64,000 nucleotides of DNA from Candidatus Melainabacteria bacterium (lineage in GTDB: Bacteria; Cyanobacteriota; Vampirovibrionia; Obscuribacterales; Obscuribacteraceae): the NCBI GenBank assembly GCA_003963305.1, contig RXJR01000010.1:62001-126000 (forward strand). The letters are read 5' to 3'. Positions 1 through 9,901 of the stretch are shown here, piece after piece. The notes under the pieces are model-generated. The model ran no database searches. It saw only the letters and a list, made by a program, of their open reading frames with translations, and was not told the DNA's origin. A program made the position numbers and the translations under genes. The number at the start of each line of letters is the position of its first letter. The stretch's first letter is position 1.

Positions 1-297
1 CCGATGCTCACATTTACCTTCATCTGACTGCTTAATCGCCTTTATCCCGCGGGGAATCTGGATGTTACCCGGCTTCTGGATATTCCCGGGGCTCTGGATG
101 TTGCCGCTCGCCTGCACTTTACCGGGCACGTTCTGAACGGCCCCTGGAGTTTGAATTTGATAGGTCTTGCCTTTCTGAGCATCAAACCACTTGTTGATCT
201 TGTCCACGTTCTGCGCAGAGGCAGAGACGCCTGTCAGTGCTTGTAAAACCAGCACTGCAAGAATGGTGTTTCTTAATAGCTTAGACGTCGATGGCAT
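1..297 (-). CDS. Secreted protein with PGNIQ-type repeats, N-terminal part
   Basis: The frame is open from an ATG at 297 down to the window edge, giving 99 residues. Residues about 1-28 form a signal peptide (MPSTSKLLRNT, then a hydrophobic core ending ASAQ). The mature part starts NVDKINKWFDAQKGK and moves into near-repeats of the form xxGNIQxPGNIQ (GNIQSPGNIQKPGNIQIP), then RGIKAIK. I recall this kind of leader ahead of OmpA-like domains in Obscuribacter-type genomes, but the C-terminal domain lies outside the window, so the function is open. The repeats are visible; the OmpA link is unverified recall. Confidence 0.7.
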   Translation of the reverse strand, partial: MPSTSKLLRNTILAVLVLQALTGVSASAQNVDKINKWFDAQKGKTYQIQTPGAVQNVPGKVQASGNIQSPGNIQKPGNIQIPRGIKAIKQSDEGKCEHR

Positions 298-470
298 AGC
301 AATCTCCACATTCCGAACCAATGACTGAATCTCACTTCATTCTTCCCCGGAATTTCTCAGCTCAACGGTGGAAAATCGCCATCGAACCTGGGTAACCAAG
401 TTTCTTCATTTGACAACGCCGCAGGAGCGGCGCATTATGATTTCTGACCCCTCCACTGCGGTACGAATCT

Positions 471-677
471 ATGGCAGCCGACAAAATTGAAGGCAATAAT
501 TTCGACGCGGTTATCAAAGCGCCCACTGTCTTTGCAAATTTTTTGAGAACGGCCTTTGACGGCGCCAATGGTGGCGATTCGGGTGCAGCCATCAAATCCA
601 TGTTGAATACAGCTGCATCACAGAGCACAGTCAGCGAGCTCTTTGACGCCGGCAATCCACCCTCATTCAACGCCTGA
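471..677 (+). CDS. Possible small hypothetical protein (68 aa)
   Basis: An open frame of 68 codons with balanced composition, beginning MAADKIEGNNFDAVIK. It has no signal peptide or membrane segment. There is no clear ribosome binding site before the ATG, and the frame is open only 30 bases further upstream. It sits alone in the 580-base stretch between the secreted-protein gene at 1-297 and the hairpin at 786-826. An antisense frame covers the same bases and looks less protein-like. Existence as a gene is uncertain; no function can be offered. Confidence 0.28.
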   Translation: MAADKIEGNNFDAVIKAPTVFANFLRTAFDGANGGDSGAAIKSMLNTAASQSTVSELFDAGNPPSFNA

Positions 678-785
678 CAGGAAAGATTCTGACCTTAATT
701 CCAACTGCTGCGACAGAGATTCACCACAAGCTACTACAAGACACAGTAGAAAAGTCCGAAAGAAAAAGCCCCAGAAAACCGAACC

Positions 786-826
786 CCACGAGCATCGAGA
801 GATACGAAATCCCTCGATGCTCGTGG
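786..826 (-). terminator. Strong hairpin terminator after the 877-1434 gene
   Basis: Perfect 14-base inverted repeat (786-799 paired with 813-826, arms CCACGAGCATCGAG) with a 13-base loop, followed on the minus strand by a T-rich stretch. It lies 50 bases beyond the stop of the minus-strand gene. Confidence 0.75.
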
Positions 827-876
827 TCGGTGGAAGAATCACAGCATCAGATGCGGTACCAGAAGATCACGTCTGC

Positions 877-1434
877 TTACTTGCTCGGGCGCTCCGAACG
901 CAAGATGCCGAGCTTCTCCATCGTGGCGCGAACGCCGGCAGCTGCAGCCTGGTTGTTCCAGTCGATGGCAGCGTTGTAGCTTTCGAAGTAGCGAATCTCC
1001 ACCTCGCGCCCAACCGGAGCCCAGCCGGCGATGGTGGTCGGATACTCGGAGAGCACTTCACCGCGGCGCGACACGTGAGCCACGCCGGTGATGGCGTTCA
1101 GAGTGAACTGCACATGGTCGTTTTCCAGGCGCAGCTTCTCCTTCGTGGCCTTCAGACCGATGAAAGCGAGACGCGCCTGCTTGCCGACTTCCGCCCAATC
1201 GGCGATCGAACGCTCGCTGCCTTCGACCGTGAGCCACTGCGAAAGCGGCGTCTCAGCGCCAACGACGGGGTTGCGGAGGATGCGCGCTGTGCCTCGGTCT
1301 TCCGAGATCTGATAGCGGAATTCGCCCTGGCTGACATGGTCGCCCTTGGCGATTTCGAGAGCCTTGATGTAGGGACGCAACCCGTGGATGGCGTGTCCGA
1401 CGAGTTTGCGTGCCAAGTTGCTGGTGGTGGTCAT
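877..1434 (-). CDS. Hypothetical protein (185 aa)
   Basis: Start chosen at the ATG at 1434 (MTTTSNLARK), preceded by GGAAAAGGAAAACCC; a longer frame upstream lacks such a site and reads like noise. The protein is soluble, without signal peptide or membrane segment. The N-terminal quarter is basic, followed by a beta-rich middle (EFRYQISED, HVQFTLNAITGVAHVS) and a C-terminal helix ending RSERPSK. I do not recognise the family. Codons mostly end in G or C, like the other block genes further along, and it has a very strong hairpin downstream. It stands alone between ordinary-composition regions. Confidence 0.7.
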   Translation of the reverse strand: MTTTSNLARKLVGHAIHGLRPYIKALEIAKGDHVSQGEFRYQISEDRGTARILRNPVVGAETPLSQWLTVEGSERSIADWAEVGKQARLAFIGLKATKEKLRLENDHVQFTLNAITGVAHVSRRGEVLSEYPTTIAGWAPVGREVEIRYFESYNAAIDWNNQAAAAGVRATMEKLGILRSERPSK

Positions 1435-2096
1435 GGGTTTTCCTTTTCCAGTTATCTGGTTATTAATGCCGCGGTCATTCAGCACCACGGGCAGTGCAAA
1501 ATTGAGACTTCCGGAAATTCCGGAGAGCCTGGGAAGTGCAGCCCGACATGAGCTGACTGAGTCCACCTGCAACCTGCTGACGTCCTTTCGTTCGTTCGAG
1601 CGCTGCAACACAGCCGTGCGAACAACCGCAACGACTGGTACCGAATCGCGACTGCGAACCGGTTATGGGTGGGTACCGTCCTCTTCTCCACGCCGTGGCG
1701 AAGAGTTTTGAATGCTTCTGTAGACGCTTGCTTGCTTGGTGAAGGTGCGAGAAGACAGCGTTGGGAAAAGAGGGAGGGTTAAGTTCAAACCTAAGAAAAA
1801 AATGTAACTGGATCAACGATTAGAGACTATGGAGTCTTAAAGGTCCTCTAAAGAGATTTAGTACTCATGACAGGAGAGCAACAGCCCGTCAAAAGAGAAA
1901 CTGTAAAAAATCCGACAGACTTGAAATTATTCGCTTTGAAACATGACTGGATTAATGGGTAGCGAACCGGAACAAGCACTTGGCATCATCGCTTTCCTGA
2001 GCGGCTACAGATAGCGAGGGTCCACGAGCAAACTTGTCAAGCGCGCCCAGTCAGCTGCTATCGTTAATGGCTGATAGAGCTATCCGAGGGAGCAAA
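1435..2096. other. Non-coding stretch, no gene recognised
   Basis: About 660 bases between the divergent starts at 1434 (minus) and 2097 (plus). It should hold both promoters. AT-rich runs occur around 1790-1960, but no promoter pair, RNA gene or repeat could be assigned. Short frames here overlap each other on both strands and have no ribosome binding sites. Confidence 0.4.
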
Positions 2097-2897
2097 GTGC
2101 TCGAAGAATTATTCGCAACCAAGAAACCCGTAATCGGTGTCATACATCTGCTGCCACTGCCCGGTTCAGCACGCTGGGACGGTCATATAGAGCCGGTTTT
2201 GCTGCGCGCCGAGCAGGAAGCCGCAGCGCTGGCAACAGGCGGCGTCAACGGCATCATCATCGAGAATTTCTTCGACGCACCGTTTGCTAAAAACCGCATC
2301 GATACCGCAACAGCATGCGCCATGACTCTGGCTGTCAAACGTATCAATGCCATCTGCGACCTGCCCATCGGTGTAAACTGCCTGCGCAACGACGGTTTTA
2401 GCGCCCTGGCAATAGCAGCGGCTTGTGGCGCACAGTTCATCAGAGTGAACATCCTCACAGGCGCGATGTTGACCGATCAAGGCATCATCGAAGGAGAGGC
2501 GCATGAGTTGCACCTCTACCGCAGACGGTTGTTAGCGCATAAACAAGTGAAAATTTTCGCAGATGTAATGGTCAAACACGCTTCACCCCTGTCAGTCGAT
2601 GCAGACATCAAACTAATGGCTAAAGACACTGTGGCGCGCGGACTGGCAGATGCCATCATAGTCAGTGGCACAGGCACGGGTTCCGCGCCAGACATGTCAG
2701 ACCTTGAAAAGGTTCGTCAGGCGCTTCCGGATACACCAATTTTGATAGGCAGCGGCACAGACACTGACAATGCGCCAGCCTTGCTCTCTGTTGCAGACGG
2801 TGTGATCGTGGCGAGCAGCCTCAAGCGTCAGGGCATATTGGAGAACCCGGTCGACGTAGAAAGAGTGCGCACGCTGGTGAAAGCAATTCGCGCTTGA
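2097..2897 (+). CDS. BtpA family TIM-barrel protein
   Basis: A 266-residue member of the BtpA family. It shows the diagnostic start KKPVIGVIHLLPLPGSARW, then GVNGIIIENFFDAPF, LPIGVNCLRND and the C-terminal VSGTGTGSAPD / GSGTDTDNAP phosphate-loop region typical of (beta/alpha)8 proteins. In cyanobacteria BtpA is needed for stable photosystem I, but the family is also common in organisms without photosynthesis, where its role is unknown. I chose the GTG at 2097, preceded by GAGGGAG, because family members normally begin about 10 residues before the first conserved block; TTG (2034) and ATG (2067) starts upstream are in frame but give an atypical extension. It converges on the DUF4388 gene. Confidence 0.88.
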   Translation: MLEELFATKKPVIGVIHLLPLPGSARWDGHIEPVLLRAEQEAAALATGGVNGIIIENFFDAPFAKNRIDTATACAMTLAVKRINAICDLPIGVNCLRNDGFSALAIAAACGAQFIRVNILTGAMLTDQGIIEGEAHELHLYRRRLLAHKQVKIFADVMVKHASPLSVDADIKLMAKDTVARGLADAIIVSGTGTGSAPDMSDLEKVRQALPDTPILIGSGTDTDNAPALLSVADGVIVASSLKRQGILENPVDVERVRTLVKAIRA

Positions 2898-2906
2898 GAC
2901 AGACCT

Positions 2907-3815
2907 TCAAAATTCAACAGACGGTTTTGACTGTTGAGAGATCTGCGCACCGATATCGGCCGCAGGGCTGTCGACCGCCACTCCACCGGGCATAGACTCG
3001 CCGAAAAACGGACCCTGATAATCAGCTGAATCCTGACCCAACTCTTTGAAGAAATCTTCAGCGGAATCAATCGAGCCTTCGCTCTTAGCCAACTCCGCAA
3101 TTATGCGACCAAAATCAGAATCAACCTGATACATCCAGCACTTGACGCGATCCACCCAGATCACCATATCGACAATAGCTTGCGAAATGTTGACGTTATC
3201 TTGTTTCAATCTGGCAATTACCCACGGAGGCAAAGTGATCTGCTCCTGGTTGGGTTGCACGGCTGCTTCTACGACCACAGCCAATCCTTCAGCAAGACAG
3301 GCGTAGACAGCTTGCACATACTCCCGGCGAGTCATCCTGAAATCAGCCAGAGCCTGAGCCAGGGTGCGCTGCCCGTCCACTCTTTCGAGAATGGGCAAAG
3401 CAATAGCCAAGAGAGGTTTAGGGGCGCGGCGCGCCTGATCGGTGACTTTAAGTATGGTTTGACCGCTGATGCGCAGCTGATCGAGATACTTCTTCTGCTC
3501 GAGATAAGCCATGCCCTCCCTGAGCAGCCGATCTGTAGACTCTTCAGGCAGAAAGGGATTGAGAGTACGGTCGACGTTGAGAAGCGGATCTTCCATAAAC
3601 GAAAACGACCCACTCGCCCACAAGAAAAGCTCCATGAGAGCGTCCTTGCCGAAAATACCGTCTGCTTCCGCGTGAATAATGGAACCGCGGTCGAAGTAGA
3701 GAGTGGCGGTTCGAGCACCGTTGAGAAATGCGATTTTGCCGGTCAGCTCGCCATTGCGCACAAGCTGAATCAGGTTCGGAAGGCTAACTTTTGACAGCTC
3801 ACCGGTGAGTTGCAT
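2907..3815 (-). CDS. DUF4388 (PATAN-type) domain protein
   Basis: A 302-residue cytoplasmic protein. Residues about 1-100 match DUF4388/[24 protein letters not shown], then [28 protein letters not shown] and GSFSFMED, the usual small beta-rich sensor or scaffold region seen with two-component and gliding or phototaxis systems (PatA-like). The rest is helical without a receiver or kinase domain, so it is probably a signalling adaptor. Its 3' end faces BtpA with a 9-base gap, and its start is divergent from proS. The role is inferred from the domain only. Confidence 0.8.
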   Translation of the reverse strand: MQLTGELSKVSLPNLIQLVRNGELTGKIAFLNGARTATLYFDRGSIIHAEADGIFGKDALMELFLWASGSFSFMEDPLLNVDRTLNPFLPEESTDRLLREGMAYLEQKKYLDQLRISGQTILKVTDQARRAPKPLLAIALPILERVDGQRTLAQALADFRMTRREYVQAVYACLAEGLAVVVEAAVQPNQEQITLPPWVIARLKQDNVNISQAIVDMVIWVDRVKCWMYQVDSDFGRIIAELAKSEGSIDSAEDFFKELGQDSADYQGPFFGESMPGGVAVDSPAADIGAQISQQSKPSVEF

Positions 3816-3858
3816 GCATCCCCGTCACTTTCGGGCAGGCAGCCCGGTGTATCTAGTG

Positions 3859-3864
3859 TATACT
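3859..3864 (+). promoter_or_regulatory. Possible -10 element of the proS operon
   Basis: TATACT lies about 87 bases ahead of the chosen proS start in the short divergent intergenic region. No convincing -35 hexamer is visible at the right distance, so this is a weak call. Confidence 0.25.
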
Positions 3865-3950
3865 ACCCCTTCTGCGTCCGACTTAGAGCCGGACCATTTT
3901 CAGTCAGTTACACGAGGTTCGGGACGATCATGGAAGTCAAGGAAAATACC

Positions 3951-5405
3951 ATGTCGAATGAAGAGTTAGGTATGGAGGAAGGCGACGGCGAGAAGGACTC
4001 AAGCCGTGCCAAATGGTATACCGACACAATTATGCAATCCGAGCTCGCCGATTACGCCCCCGTCAAGGGCTGCATGGTGATCCGACCGTACGGTTACGCA
4101 CTCTGGGAGCACATCCAGAAAGCGCTCGACGGCATGATCAAAGAAACCGGACACCAGAACGCCTACTTCCCGCTTCTCATCCCAGAGTCTTTTATCGCCA
4201 AAGAGAAGCAGCACGTTGAAGGTTTTTCGCATGAGTTCGCCGTAGTCACACACGGCGGCGGAAAGAAGCTGGAAGAGCCTTTGATTGTGCGGCCGACATC
4301 AGAAACCATCATCAATCACATGTTCGCAAAATGGGTGCAGTCCTGGCGCGATCTGCCACTTTTGATCAATCAGTGGGCTAACGTCGTGCGCTGGGAAATG
4401 CGCACCAGACTATTTCTGCGTACACTGGAGTTTCTCTGGCAGGAAGGACACACCGCCCATGCCACCGCCGATGAAGCAGAAGAAGAAGCCAAGAAAATGC
4501 TCGAGGTATATCGCACTCTGGCTGAAGATTGGCTGGCACTGCCAGTTCTCACTGGCGAAAAAACAGCCCGGGAAAGATTCGCCGGTGCCGACCGCACTTA
4601 TTGCATCGAAGCATTGATGCGCGACGGAAAGGCTCTGCAAGCCGGTACTTCGCACTTCCTCGGTCAAAACTTCGCCAAAGCTTTCGACATCAAATTCCAG
4701 AGCCCTGAAGGCGGATTGGAATACGCATGGCAGACCTCCTGGGGAGTCTCGACCCGTCTGGTTGGCGCAATTGTGCTCGGGCACGGCGACGATAAGGGTC
4801 TTGTGCTGCCGCCGAAGATTGCTCCTATCCAGGTCGTCATCGTGCCTATCTACAAAACAGATGCTGAGAAAGAGACGGTTCTGGCAAAATGCCACCAGAT
4901 CGCTCAGGACTTGAAAGAAGTAGCGCGCGTTCACGTCGACAACCGAGACAACCTGACACCAGGGTTCAAGTTCAATCACTGGGAGCAGAAAGGCGTGCCT
5001 ATGCGCTTGAACATCGGTCCTAAAGACGTGGCCAACAACGTCGTAGAAATCGCTCGCCGCGACACAGGCGAGAAGATTCGCGGCGTCAGCCAGGCTGGTC
5101 TGACCAACGAAGTGGCCGGGTTGCTTGTAGCAATACAGAAAAACATTTTCGAGAAAGCTCTCGAATTCCGCAAACAGAATACGTCAACTGCCTCAGACTA
5201 CGATCAGTTCAAAAAACTGATCGCTGAAAAAGGCGGTTTCGTTGAAGTCTACTGGGATGGCAGCGGCGAAGACGAAGGAAAGATCAAAGACGAGACAAAA
5301 GCAACGATACGCTGCATTCCGTTTAAACAAGATCATCCGGAAGGCAAGTGCATGTTGACGGGGCGCCCAACCAGCCGCCGTGCCGTTTTCGCCAGAGCCT
5401 ATTAG
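3951..5405 (+). CDS. proS: Prolyl-tRNA synthetase, archaeal/eukaryotic type
   Basis: A 484-residue class II synthetase that charges tRNA-Pro. Visible are class II motifs: [17 protein letters not shown] early on, [11 protein letters not shown] (motif 2 region), [31 protein letters not shown], and [17 protein letters not shown] / [21 protein letters not shown] for motif 3. An anticodon-binding domain and the C-terminal domain of the short ProS3 type follow; there is no bacterial-type editing insertion. The ATG at 3951 follows AAGGAAAATACC; an ATG at 3930 is in frame and possible. tldD begins 7 bases after the stop, so proS-tldD-tldE looks like one transcription unit. Confidence 0.95.
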   Translation: MSNEELGMEEGDGEKDSSRAKWYTDTIMQSELADYAPVKGCMVIRPYGYALWEHIQKALDGMIKETGHQNAYFPLLIPESFIAKEKQHVEGFSHEFAVVTHGGGKKLEEPLIVRPTSETIINHMFAKWVQSWRDLPLLINQWANVVRWEMRTRLFLRTLEFLWQEGHTAHATADEAEEEAKKMLEVYRTLAEDWLALPVLTGEKTARERFAGADRTYCIEALMRDGKALQAGTSHFLGQNFAKAFDIKFQSPEGGLEYAWQTSWGVSTRLVGAIVLGHGDDKGLVLPPKIAPIQVVIVPIYKTDAEKETVLAKCHQIAQDLKEVARVHVDNRDNLTPGFKFNHWEQKGVPMRLNIGPKDVANNVVEIARRDTGEKIRGVSQAGLTNEVAGLLVAIQKNIFEKALEFRKQNTSTASDYDQFKKLIAEKGGFVEVYWDGSGEDEGKIKDETKATIRCIPFKQDHPEGKCMLTGRPTSRRAVFARAY

Positions 5406-5412
5406 TGCCGCC

Positions 5413-6861
5413 ATGCTGGAAATAGCCAAACAAGCGGTCGACACCGCCACCGCATCTGGTGCATCTTACGCTGATGCGCGGGTAATCGAACGAGAATCGC
5501 AGAACATCCAGACCAAAGGCATGAACGTCTCAGGGCTGAACCTGGGCAACAGCTACGGGCTGGGCATCCGTGTGCTCTGCAATGGCGGCTGGGGTTTCGC
5601 GGCCACGCAAGATTTGACCCGGGAAGGCATCGACAAAGCGGCTCGCAAAGCCGTGGAAATAGCCAGAGCATCAGCTCGATGCATGGAGAAGCCGATAGAG
5701 CTGGCACCTGAGCCGGCACACAAAGCCGTCTGGAAATCGCCTTGCAAAATCGATCCCTTCACCGTAAGCATTGAAGATAAGCTGGCTGTGCTCTTCAAAA
5801 CAGCTGAGACGATGCTGGCCGTGAAAGGGGTGACTCTAGCGCAGACAGACATGACTTTCATCAAAGAGCACAAGCTCTTTGTCAGCAGTGAAGGTGCCGA
5901 AATCGATCAGACTTTCATTCGCTCTTCCTGCGGCTTGACAGCCAATGCTACCGACGATCACGACCGCCAGAAACGCTCCTATCCAAATTCTTTCGGTGGG
6001 CAGCATGAAAACGCCGGCTGGGAGATGGTCGGGCGATGGGATCTGCCGGGCAATGCCCAGAGAATAGCCGAAGAATCAGTGCAGCTGCTGAAAGCACCTC
6101 AGTGCCCGCACGGTGTCGGCACAGTGATCATCGGTGCCTCGCAGCTCGGTCTGCAAATTCACGAGTCGTGCGGTCACCCCAGCGAGCTTGACCGGGCCCT
6201 GGGGCAGGAAATCAACTTCGCCGGTGCCAGCTTCCTCACGCCTGACTTGCTCGGTCATCTCAAATACGGCTCACCAATCGTCAACCTGGTCGCCGATGCC
6301 ACCGCCACCGGTGCACTGGGAGGCTTTGCCTACGACGATGAGGGCGTCGAGGCGCAGTGCGTGCCTCTCGTCAAAGACGGCATGTTCGTCGGTTATTTAT
6401 CATCACGCGATACCGCCAATCTGATTGGCATCAAGAGATCAGGCGGCGCCATGCGAGCCGAATCCTGGCACCATCAGCCGATCATCCGCATGACCAATAT
6501 CTCGCTTCGACCAGGCACGGCAGGCAGCCTGGCCGACCTGATCGCCAACACTTCAGACGGCATCTATTTCGATACGAATAAGTCCTGGTCGATAGATGAT
6601 CGACGTTACAACTTCCAGTTCAGCACTGAAGCCGGTTACAAAATCAAAAACGGCAAAATCGTCGGGCTCTTGAAAAACGCCAGTTACGGCGGCATTACAA
6701 CTGAATTCTGGAACTCCTGCGATGCCATTTGCAGTCAAGATTACGTCGACTGGGGCGTACCAAACTGTGGCAAAGGTCAGCCCAGCCAGACAATGTGGAC
6801 CGGTCATGGAGCGGCACCGGCCCGATTCAGAAATGTTCAATATGGTATCGCCCATAGTTAG
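5413..6861 (+). CDS. tldD: TldD metalloprotease subunit
   Basis: A 482-residue U62/M103-family protein. With TldE it forms a heterodimeric zinc protease that cleaves unfolded or small modified peptides; in E. coli it matures microcin B17 and degrades CcdA. The zinc motif HESCGHPSELD (HExxxH) is present, as are SYGLGIRVLCNGGWGFAAT near the N-terminus and the conserved C-terminal NFQFSTEAGY and GYIKNGKI-like strand. Start set at the ATG at 5413; a GTG at 5380 would overlap proS by 26 bases. It is followed after 77 bases by tldE, the usual pairing. Confidence 0.93.
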   Translation: MLEIAKQAVDTATASGASYADARVIERESQNIQTKGMNVSGLNLGNSYGLGIRVLCNGGWGFAATQDLTREGIDKAARKAVEIARASARCMEKPIELAPEPAHKAVWKSPCKIDPFTVSIEDKLAVLFKTAETMLAVKGVTLAQTDMTFIKEHKLFVSSEGAEIDQTFIRSSCGLTANATDDHDRQKRSYPNSFGGQHENAGWEMVGRWDLPGNAQRIAEESVQLLKAPQCPHGVGTVIIGASQLGLQIHESCGHPSELDRALGQEINFAGASFLTPDLLGHLKYGSPIVNLVADATATGALGGFAYDDEGVEAQCVPLVKDGMFVGYLSSRDTANLIGIKRSGGAMRAESWHHQPIIRMTNISLRPGTAGSLADLIANTSDGIYFDTNKSWSIDDRRYNFQFSTEAGYKIKNGKIVGLLKNASYGGITTEFWNSCDAICSQDYVDWGVPNCGKGQPSQTMWTGHGAAPARFRNVQYGIAHS

Positions 6862-6938
6862 TCACCCGGAGCAAAGTTTGAGAGGCGACCCAGAGTGAAA
6901 AGCCAATTGCCAGTACCAGACTTGAAAGGCAGCAAATC

Positions 6939-8297
6939 GTGATCAGTGAATCAGAAAGCAAACGTCTCATAGACCTGGCTCTCGCCCATGCAGGCAAGCG
7001 AGTTGACGGCGTGGAAGTGACGGTGACAGGGTCGAACTTCGCAACCAGTCGTTTCGCCAATAACAACATGACTCAAAACCAAGCTCCCGAGAGAGTGTCG
7101 GTTTCCGTGCGAGTAATATCAGGCAAGCGTCAGATCAGACTGAGCAGCGATGACATCTCGCAGAGCGGTATCGAACACCTGGTCGACAACGCCATCAAGG
7201 CAGTGGCACTTTTGCCGGAAGATCCAACTGTTCTGCCACTGCCCGCCCTGGCATTAACAGAGCCTCTTGCACGCGACGTCGACTTCAATCGCTACGACAG
7301 AGAGACGGGCGAAATGAGCGCCGACCAGCGATCTGATTCAGTCAACTCGATGATCGAAGCGGCAAAAAAGCACAACCTGAGCTGCGCAGGCACATATGGC
7401 GCGGGCGGCGATTCTATTGCCATAGGCAATTCTAACGGCATGTTTCACTACCACAACGAGTCTGCATGCGAATGCTCGGTGACGGCGGTGGCTGCAAATT
7501 CCTCGGGTTGGGCGAAAGTGCACAATCCCAAATCGATTCATGTCGATGCTCGAGCCCTGGCTGAGTCTGCGGCAAAAAACGCCATTTTAAGCGCCGATCC
7601 AAAAGACGTACCGCCGGGCAAATACACTGTCATTTTGCCACCGTCTGCAGTGGTAGACCTGCTTGGTTTTCTCTGGGGCGATTTCAGCGCTACCAGTCAT
7701 ATCGACAAGCTCTCCAGCCTGCTTGGCAAAGTCGGGCAAAAAGTGTTCGGAGAGAACATCAACATCAAAGATGATGTCTTTCACCCCATGCAAGCCGGAG
7801 CACGCTTTGACGGCGAGGGATTGCCTCGCACAGTCGTCACTCTGGTCGACAAGGGCGTCGTCAAAAACCTCGTCTACGGGCGCAAAAGCGCAGCCAAAAT
7901 GAACGCTAAACCGACCGGTCATGGTGTGAGCGAGCCGAGCCCTGAAGGCGAATTTCCAGTCAACCTGGTTATGGAAGGCGGCACTGCTTCAATCGATGAG
8001 ATGGTCAAATCCACCGACCGAGGCATTCTACTCTCGCGTGTCTGGTATGTGCGCTTGGTCGACCCGACCACGATCTTGCTGACCGGCATGACCCGAGACG
8101 GCACTTTTCTTATCGAAAACGGCAAAATCAGCTATGGCATCAAGAACCTGCGCTTTAACGTCAGCGTCATCGACATGCTGAACAACGTTCTTACCCTGGG
8201 TCCATCAGTGCGAGCCGCTGGCGAAGACAGTTTCCCTGCTGTAGTGCCGGCTTTGAAAGTGGCCAATTTCAACTTCAGCTCGACAACAAAATTCTGA
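6939..8297 (+). CDS. tldE: TldE/PmbA metalloprotease partner
   Basis: A 452-residue partner of TldD. It lacks the HExxxH motif, as expected for the non-catalytic subunit, and carries the family pattern GVEVTVTGSNFATSRFANN at the N-terminus, a central GKYTVILPPSAVVDLLGFLW, and NLVMEGGTASIDEMV with LTGMTRDGTFLIENGKI at the C-terminus. GTG start at 6939 with AAAGGC about 10 bases upstream. The complex would act in the cytoplasm on peptides. It ends the proS-tldD-tldE run. Confidence 0.92.
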   Translation: MISESESKRLIDLALAHAGKRVDGVEVTVTGSNFATSRFANNNMTQNQAPERVSVSVRVISGKRQIRLSSDDISQSGIEHLVDNAIKAVALLPEDPTVLPLPALALTEPLARDVDFNRYDRETGEMSADQRSDSVNSMIEAAKKHNLSCAGTYGAGGDSIAIGNSNGMFHYHNESACECSVTAVAANSSGWAKVHNPKSIHVDARALAESAAKNAILSADPKDVPPGKYTVILPPSAVVDLLGFLWGDFSATSHIDKLSSLLGKVGQKVFGENINIKDDVFHPMQAGARFDGEGLPRTVVTLVDKGVVKNLVYGRKSAAKMNAKPTGHGVSEPSPEGEFPVNLVMEGGTASIDEMVKSTDRGILLSRVWYVRLVDPTTILLTGMTRDGTFLIENGKISYGIKNLRFNVSVIDMLNNVLTLGPSVRAAGEDSFPAVVPALKVANFNFSSTTKF

Positions 8298-8909
8298 GAC
8301 AGCACTCAGAAAAGTCGCAGTCACCACCACATCTAGTGGCGCCCGAAGGGTGTCAAACCGCAGTCAACCGCGCTAATTACTGCGGAGATTTTTGTTGCGG
8401 ATAATTGCAAAACAATGGTCGTTCGCAAAGCTTCGCGAGCGCGCACTACCAAAACCATCTAGATCTTGAATCATAAAGACTAAGGTTATAGCCAAATAAT
8501 TACTTCAGAAATCAGGAGCTTGTTCTGTCGTTGACTTTATTTCTATAGAAAACATAAAGTCCAGTCACCCGTTCTCTTTCTTCTCGACTCGACAAACCAG
8601 CCAGGTCACAAAGCGTACCCACCTTTCTCGGCACAAACATCGCAATCACAGCGGTGTCATCAAAGCCGACCTGCAGTAGTCGACTGGAATGCGAACTCAG
8701 TTTTTCCGACTTGCTTTTAGATTCACCAACTCCAACGACCTCAAACACGCGAGGTTACTTGTCGCACCTTACTCTCAGCAGCAGCCCGGTTCTGCCGTGT
8801 TGCTCAAGTTCTGTACGCGTGACGCGATCGCTATCGCCTCACTATTGCCCCTGCGACTTGTGCCAGCGTGCCAGCCACAGGGGAGTCCTCTAACGCAATG
8901 GAGTTCACC
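8298..8909. other. Non-coding stretch upstream of the patatin cluster
   Basis: About 610 bases with no supported gene. Short open frames occur on both strands but overlap and lack ribosome binding sites. It marks the change from ordinary codon use (tldE) to the G/C-ending block starting with the patatin gene, and should contain that cluster's promoter. No RNA family or repeat was recognised. Confidence 0.4.
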
Positions 8910-9788
8910 ATGACTCAGTCCCATTCCCCGACTGTCTCGACTTTGCCCGCAACCGACATCGAGCTCGTTCTCGCTGCCGGCGGCATCAAGGGTTTCGAAC
9001 ATATCGGCGTCCTCAAGGCGCTGCGTGAAGCCAACATCCCCACCGGCAAGGTGACCGGTGTGTCCGTCGGCTCGATCATCGCCACCTTCTACACCAACGG
9101 CTACACGCCCGAGCAGATCCGCGAGATCTTCTTCGAGGGTCTCAACGGTCGCAACTCGCTGACCACGCTGCTCAGCTGCATGCGCACCATCCCTGACCCG
9201 ATCACCTTCGCCATCGGCGGCTTGCTCGACTTGAGCGGTGCCGTGCGCGACATGGTCGAGCGCTACAACCTGAAGCCCAACCACAACCTGCGCATCGTCG
9301 CCTGTGACCTGATGCGTCACCAGCCCGTGGTCTTCGAAGGGGTCGACTACGACCTGGCCCACGCCATCGCCTCTTCGTGCTCGCTGCCGGGCGTCTTCCG
9401 CCCGCAGTGGCATCACGACGCCAACGGCGTTCAGTTGCTCGGCGACGGCGCGCTGTATCACTACAGCCCGCCCGAGTTCTGCAGCGGTCCGGCGATCTTC
9501 AGCATCTTCCGCCAGGCCACCGACCTGCCTTCGCAGTTCGCCAACTGGATGGACTTCTACTTCTCGGTGCGCGAGATCTACTTCCCGCTCGCCGGCAACC
9601 ACCGCTACGTCGACCCGAACCGCCACCTCGTCATCGAGAGCGGTCTGGCCGATGTCGCCGGTCTCAACTTCGGCATCTCCGCCGCCAAGTGCGACGAGAT
9701 GATCGAAGACGGTCTCACCGCCGGTCGCACGGCGCTGGCCAGGGCTCGCGCCGAAGGTCGCTTCACTCATCCGGGTGCGGCGGCTTGA
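8910..9788 (+). CDS. Patatin-like phospholipase
   Basis: A 292-residue alpha/beta hydrolase of the patatin type, a lipid acyl hydrolase with a Ser-Asp dyad. The oxyanion motif AAGGIKGFEHIGVL, the nucleophile elbow GVSVGS (Ser at about residue 52) and the Asp in GDGALYH are all present. There is no signal peptide, so it acts on the cytosolic face of membranes or is an effector. The ATG at 8910 follows GGAGTTCACC; an in-frame ATG at 8898 is an alternative. The gene is followed by a strong hairpin, then an S41 protease and a second patatin that shares blocks such as YTNGYxPEQI. Substrate unknown. Confidence 0.88.
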   Translation: MTQSHSPTVSTLPATDIELVLAAGGIKGFEHIGVLKALREANIPTGKVTGVSVGSIIATFYTNGYTPEQIREIFFEGLNGRNSLTTLLSCMRTIPDPITFAIGGLLDLSGAVRDMVERYNLKPNHNLRIVACDLMRHQPVVFEGVDYDLAHAIASSCSLPGVFRPQWHHDANGVQLLGDGALYHYSPPEFCSGPAIFSIFRQATDLPSQFANWMDFYFSVREIYFPLAGNHRYVDPNRHLVIESGLADVAGLNFGISAAKCDEMIEDGLTAGRTALARARAEGRFTHPGAAA

Positions 9789-9802
9789 CGGCGGCAACGT
9801 AG

Positions 9803-9827
9803 CGGGAGCAGCGAATCGCTGCTCCCG
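9803..9827 (+). terminator. Hairpin after the first patatin gene
   Basis: Perfect 11-base arms (CGGGAGCAGCG / CGCTGCTCCCG) around a 3-base loop, 14 bases after the stop. There is no long T-run, so it may act as an RNA stabiliser or partial terminator before the S41 gene. Confidence 0.6.
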
Positions 9828-9901
9828 TTGCACTTCTGTCATCTATCCACTGAACCGCGCACCGCCCCGCATCAGATGCGGTGGCTCACAGGGAGGTTTG
9901 T

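Noticed and set aside
643-1551. 302-codon plus-strand frame over the 877-1434 gene
   Set aside because: It reads through the perfect terminator hairpin at 786-826 and has no ribosome binding site; the minus-strand gene has both start and terminator signals.
8818-8835. Cyanobacterial HIP1 octamer GCGATCGC
   Set aside because: Only noticed as an isolated copy, which is expected by chance; not evidence of a HIP1-rich genome.
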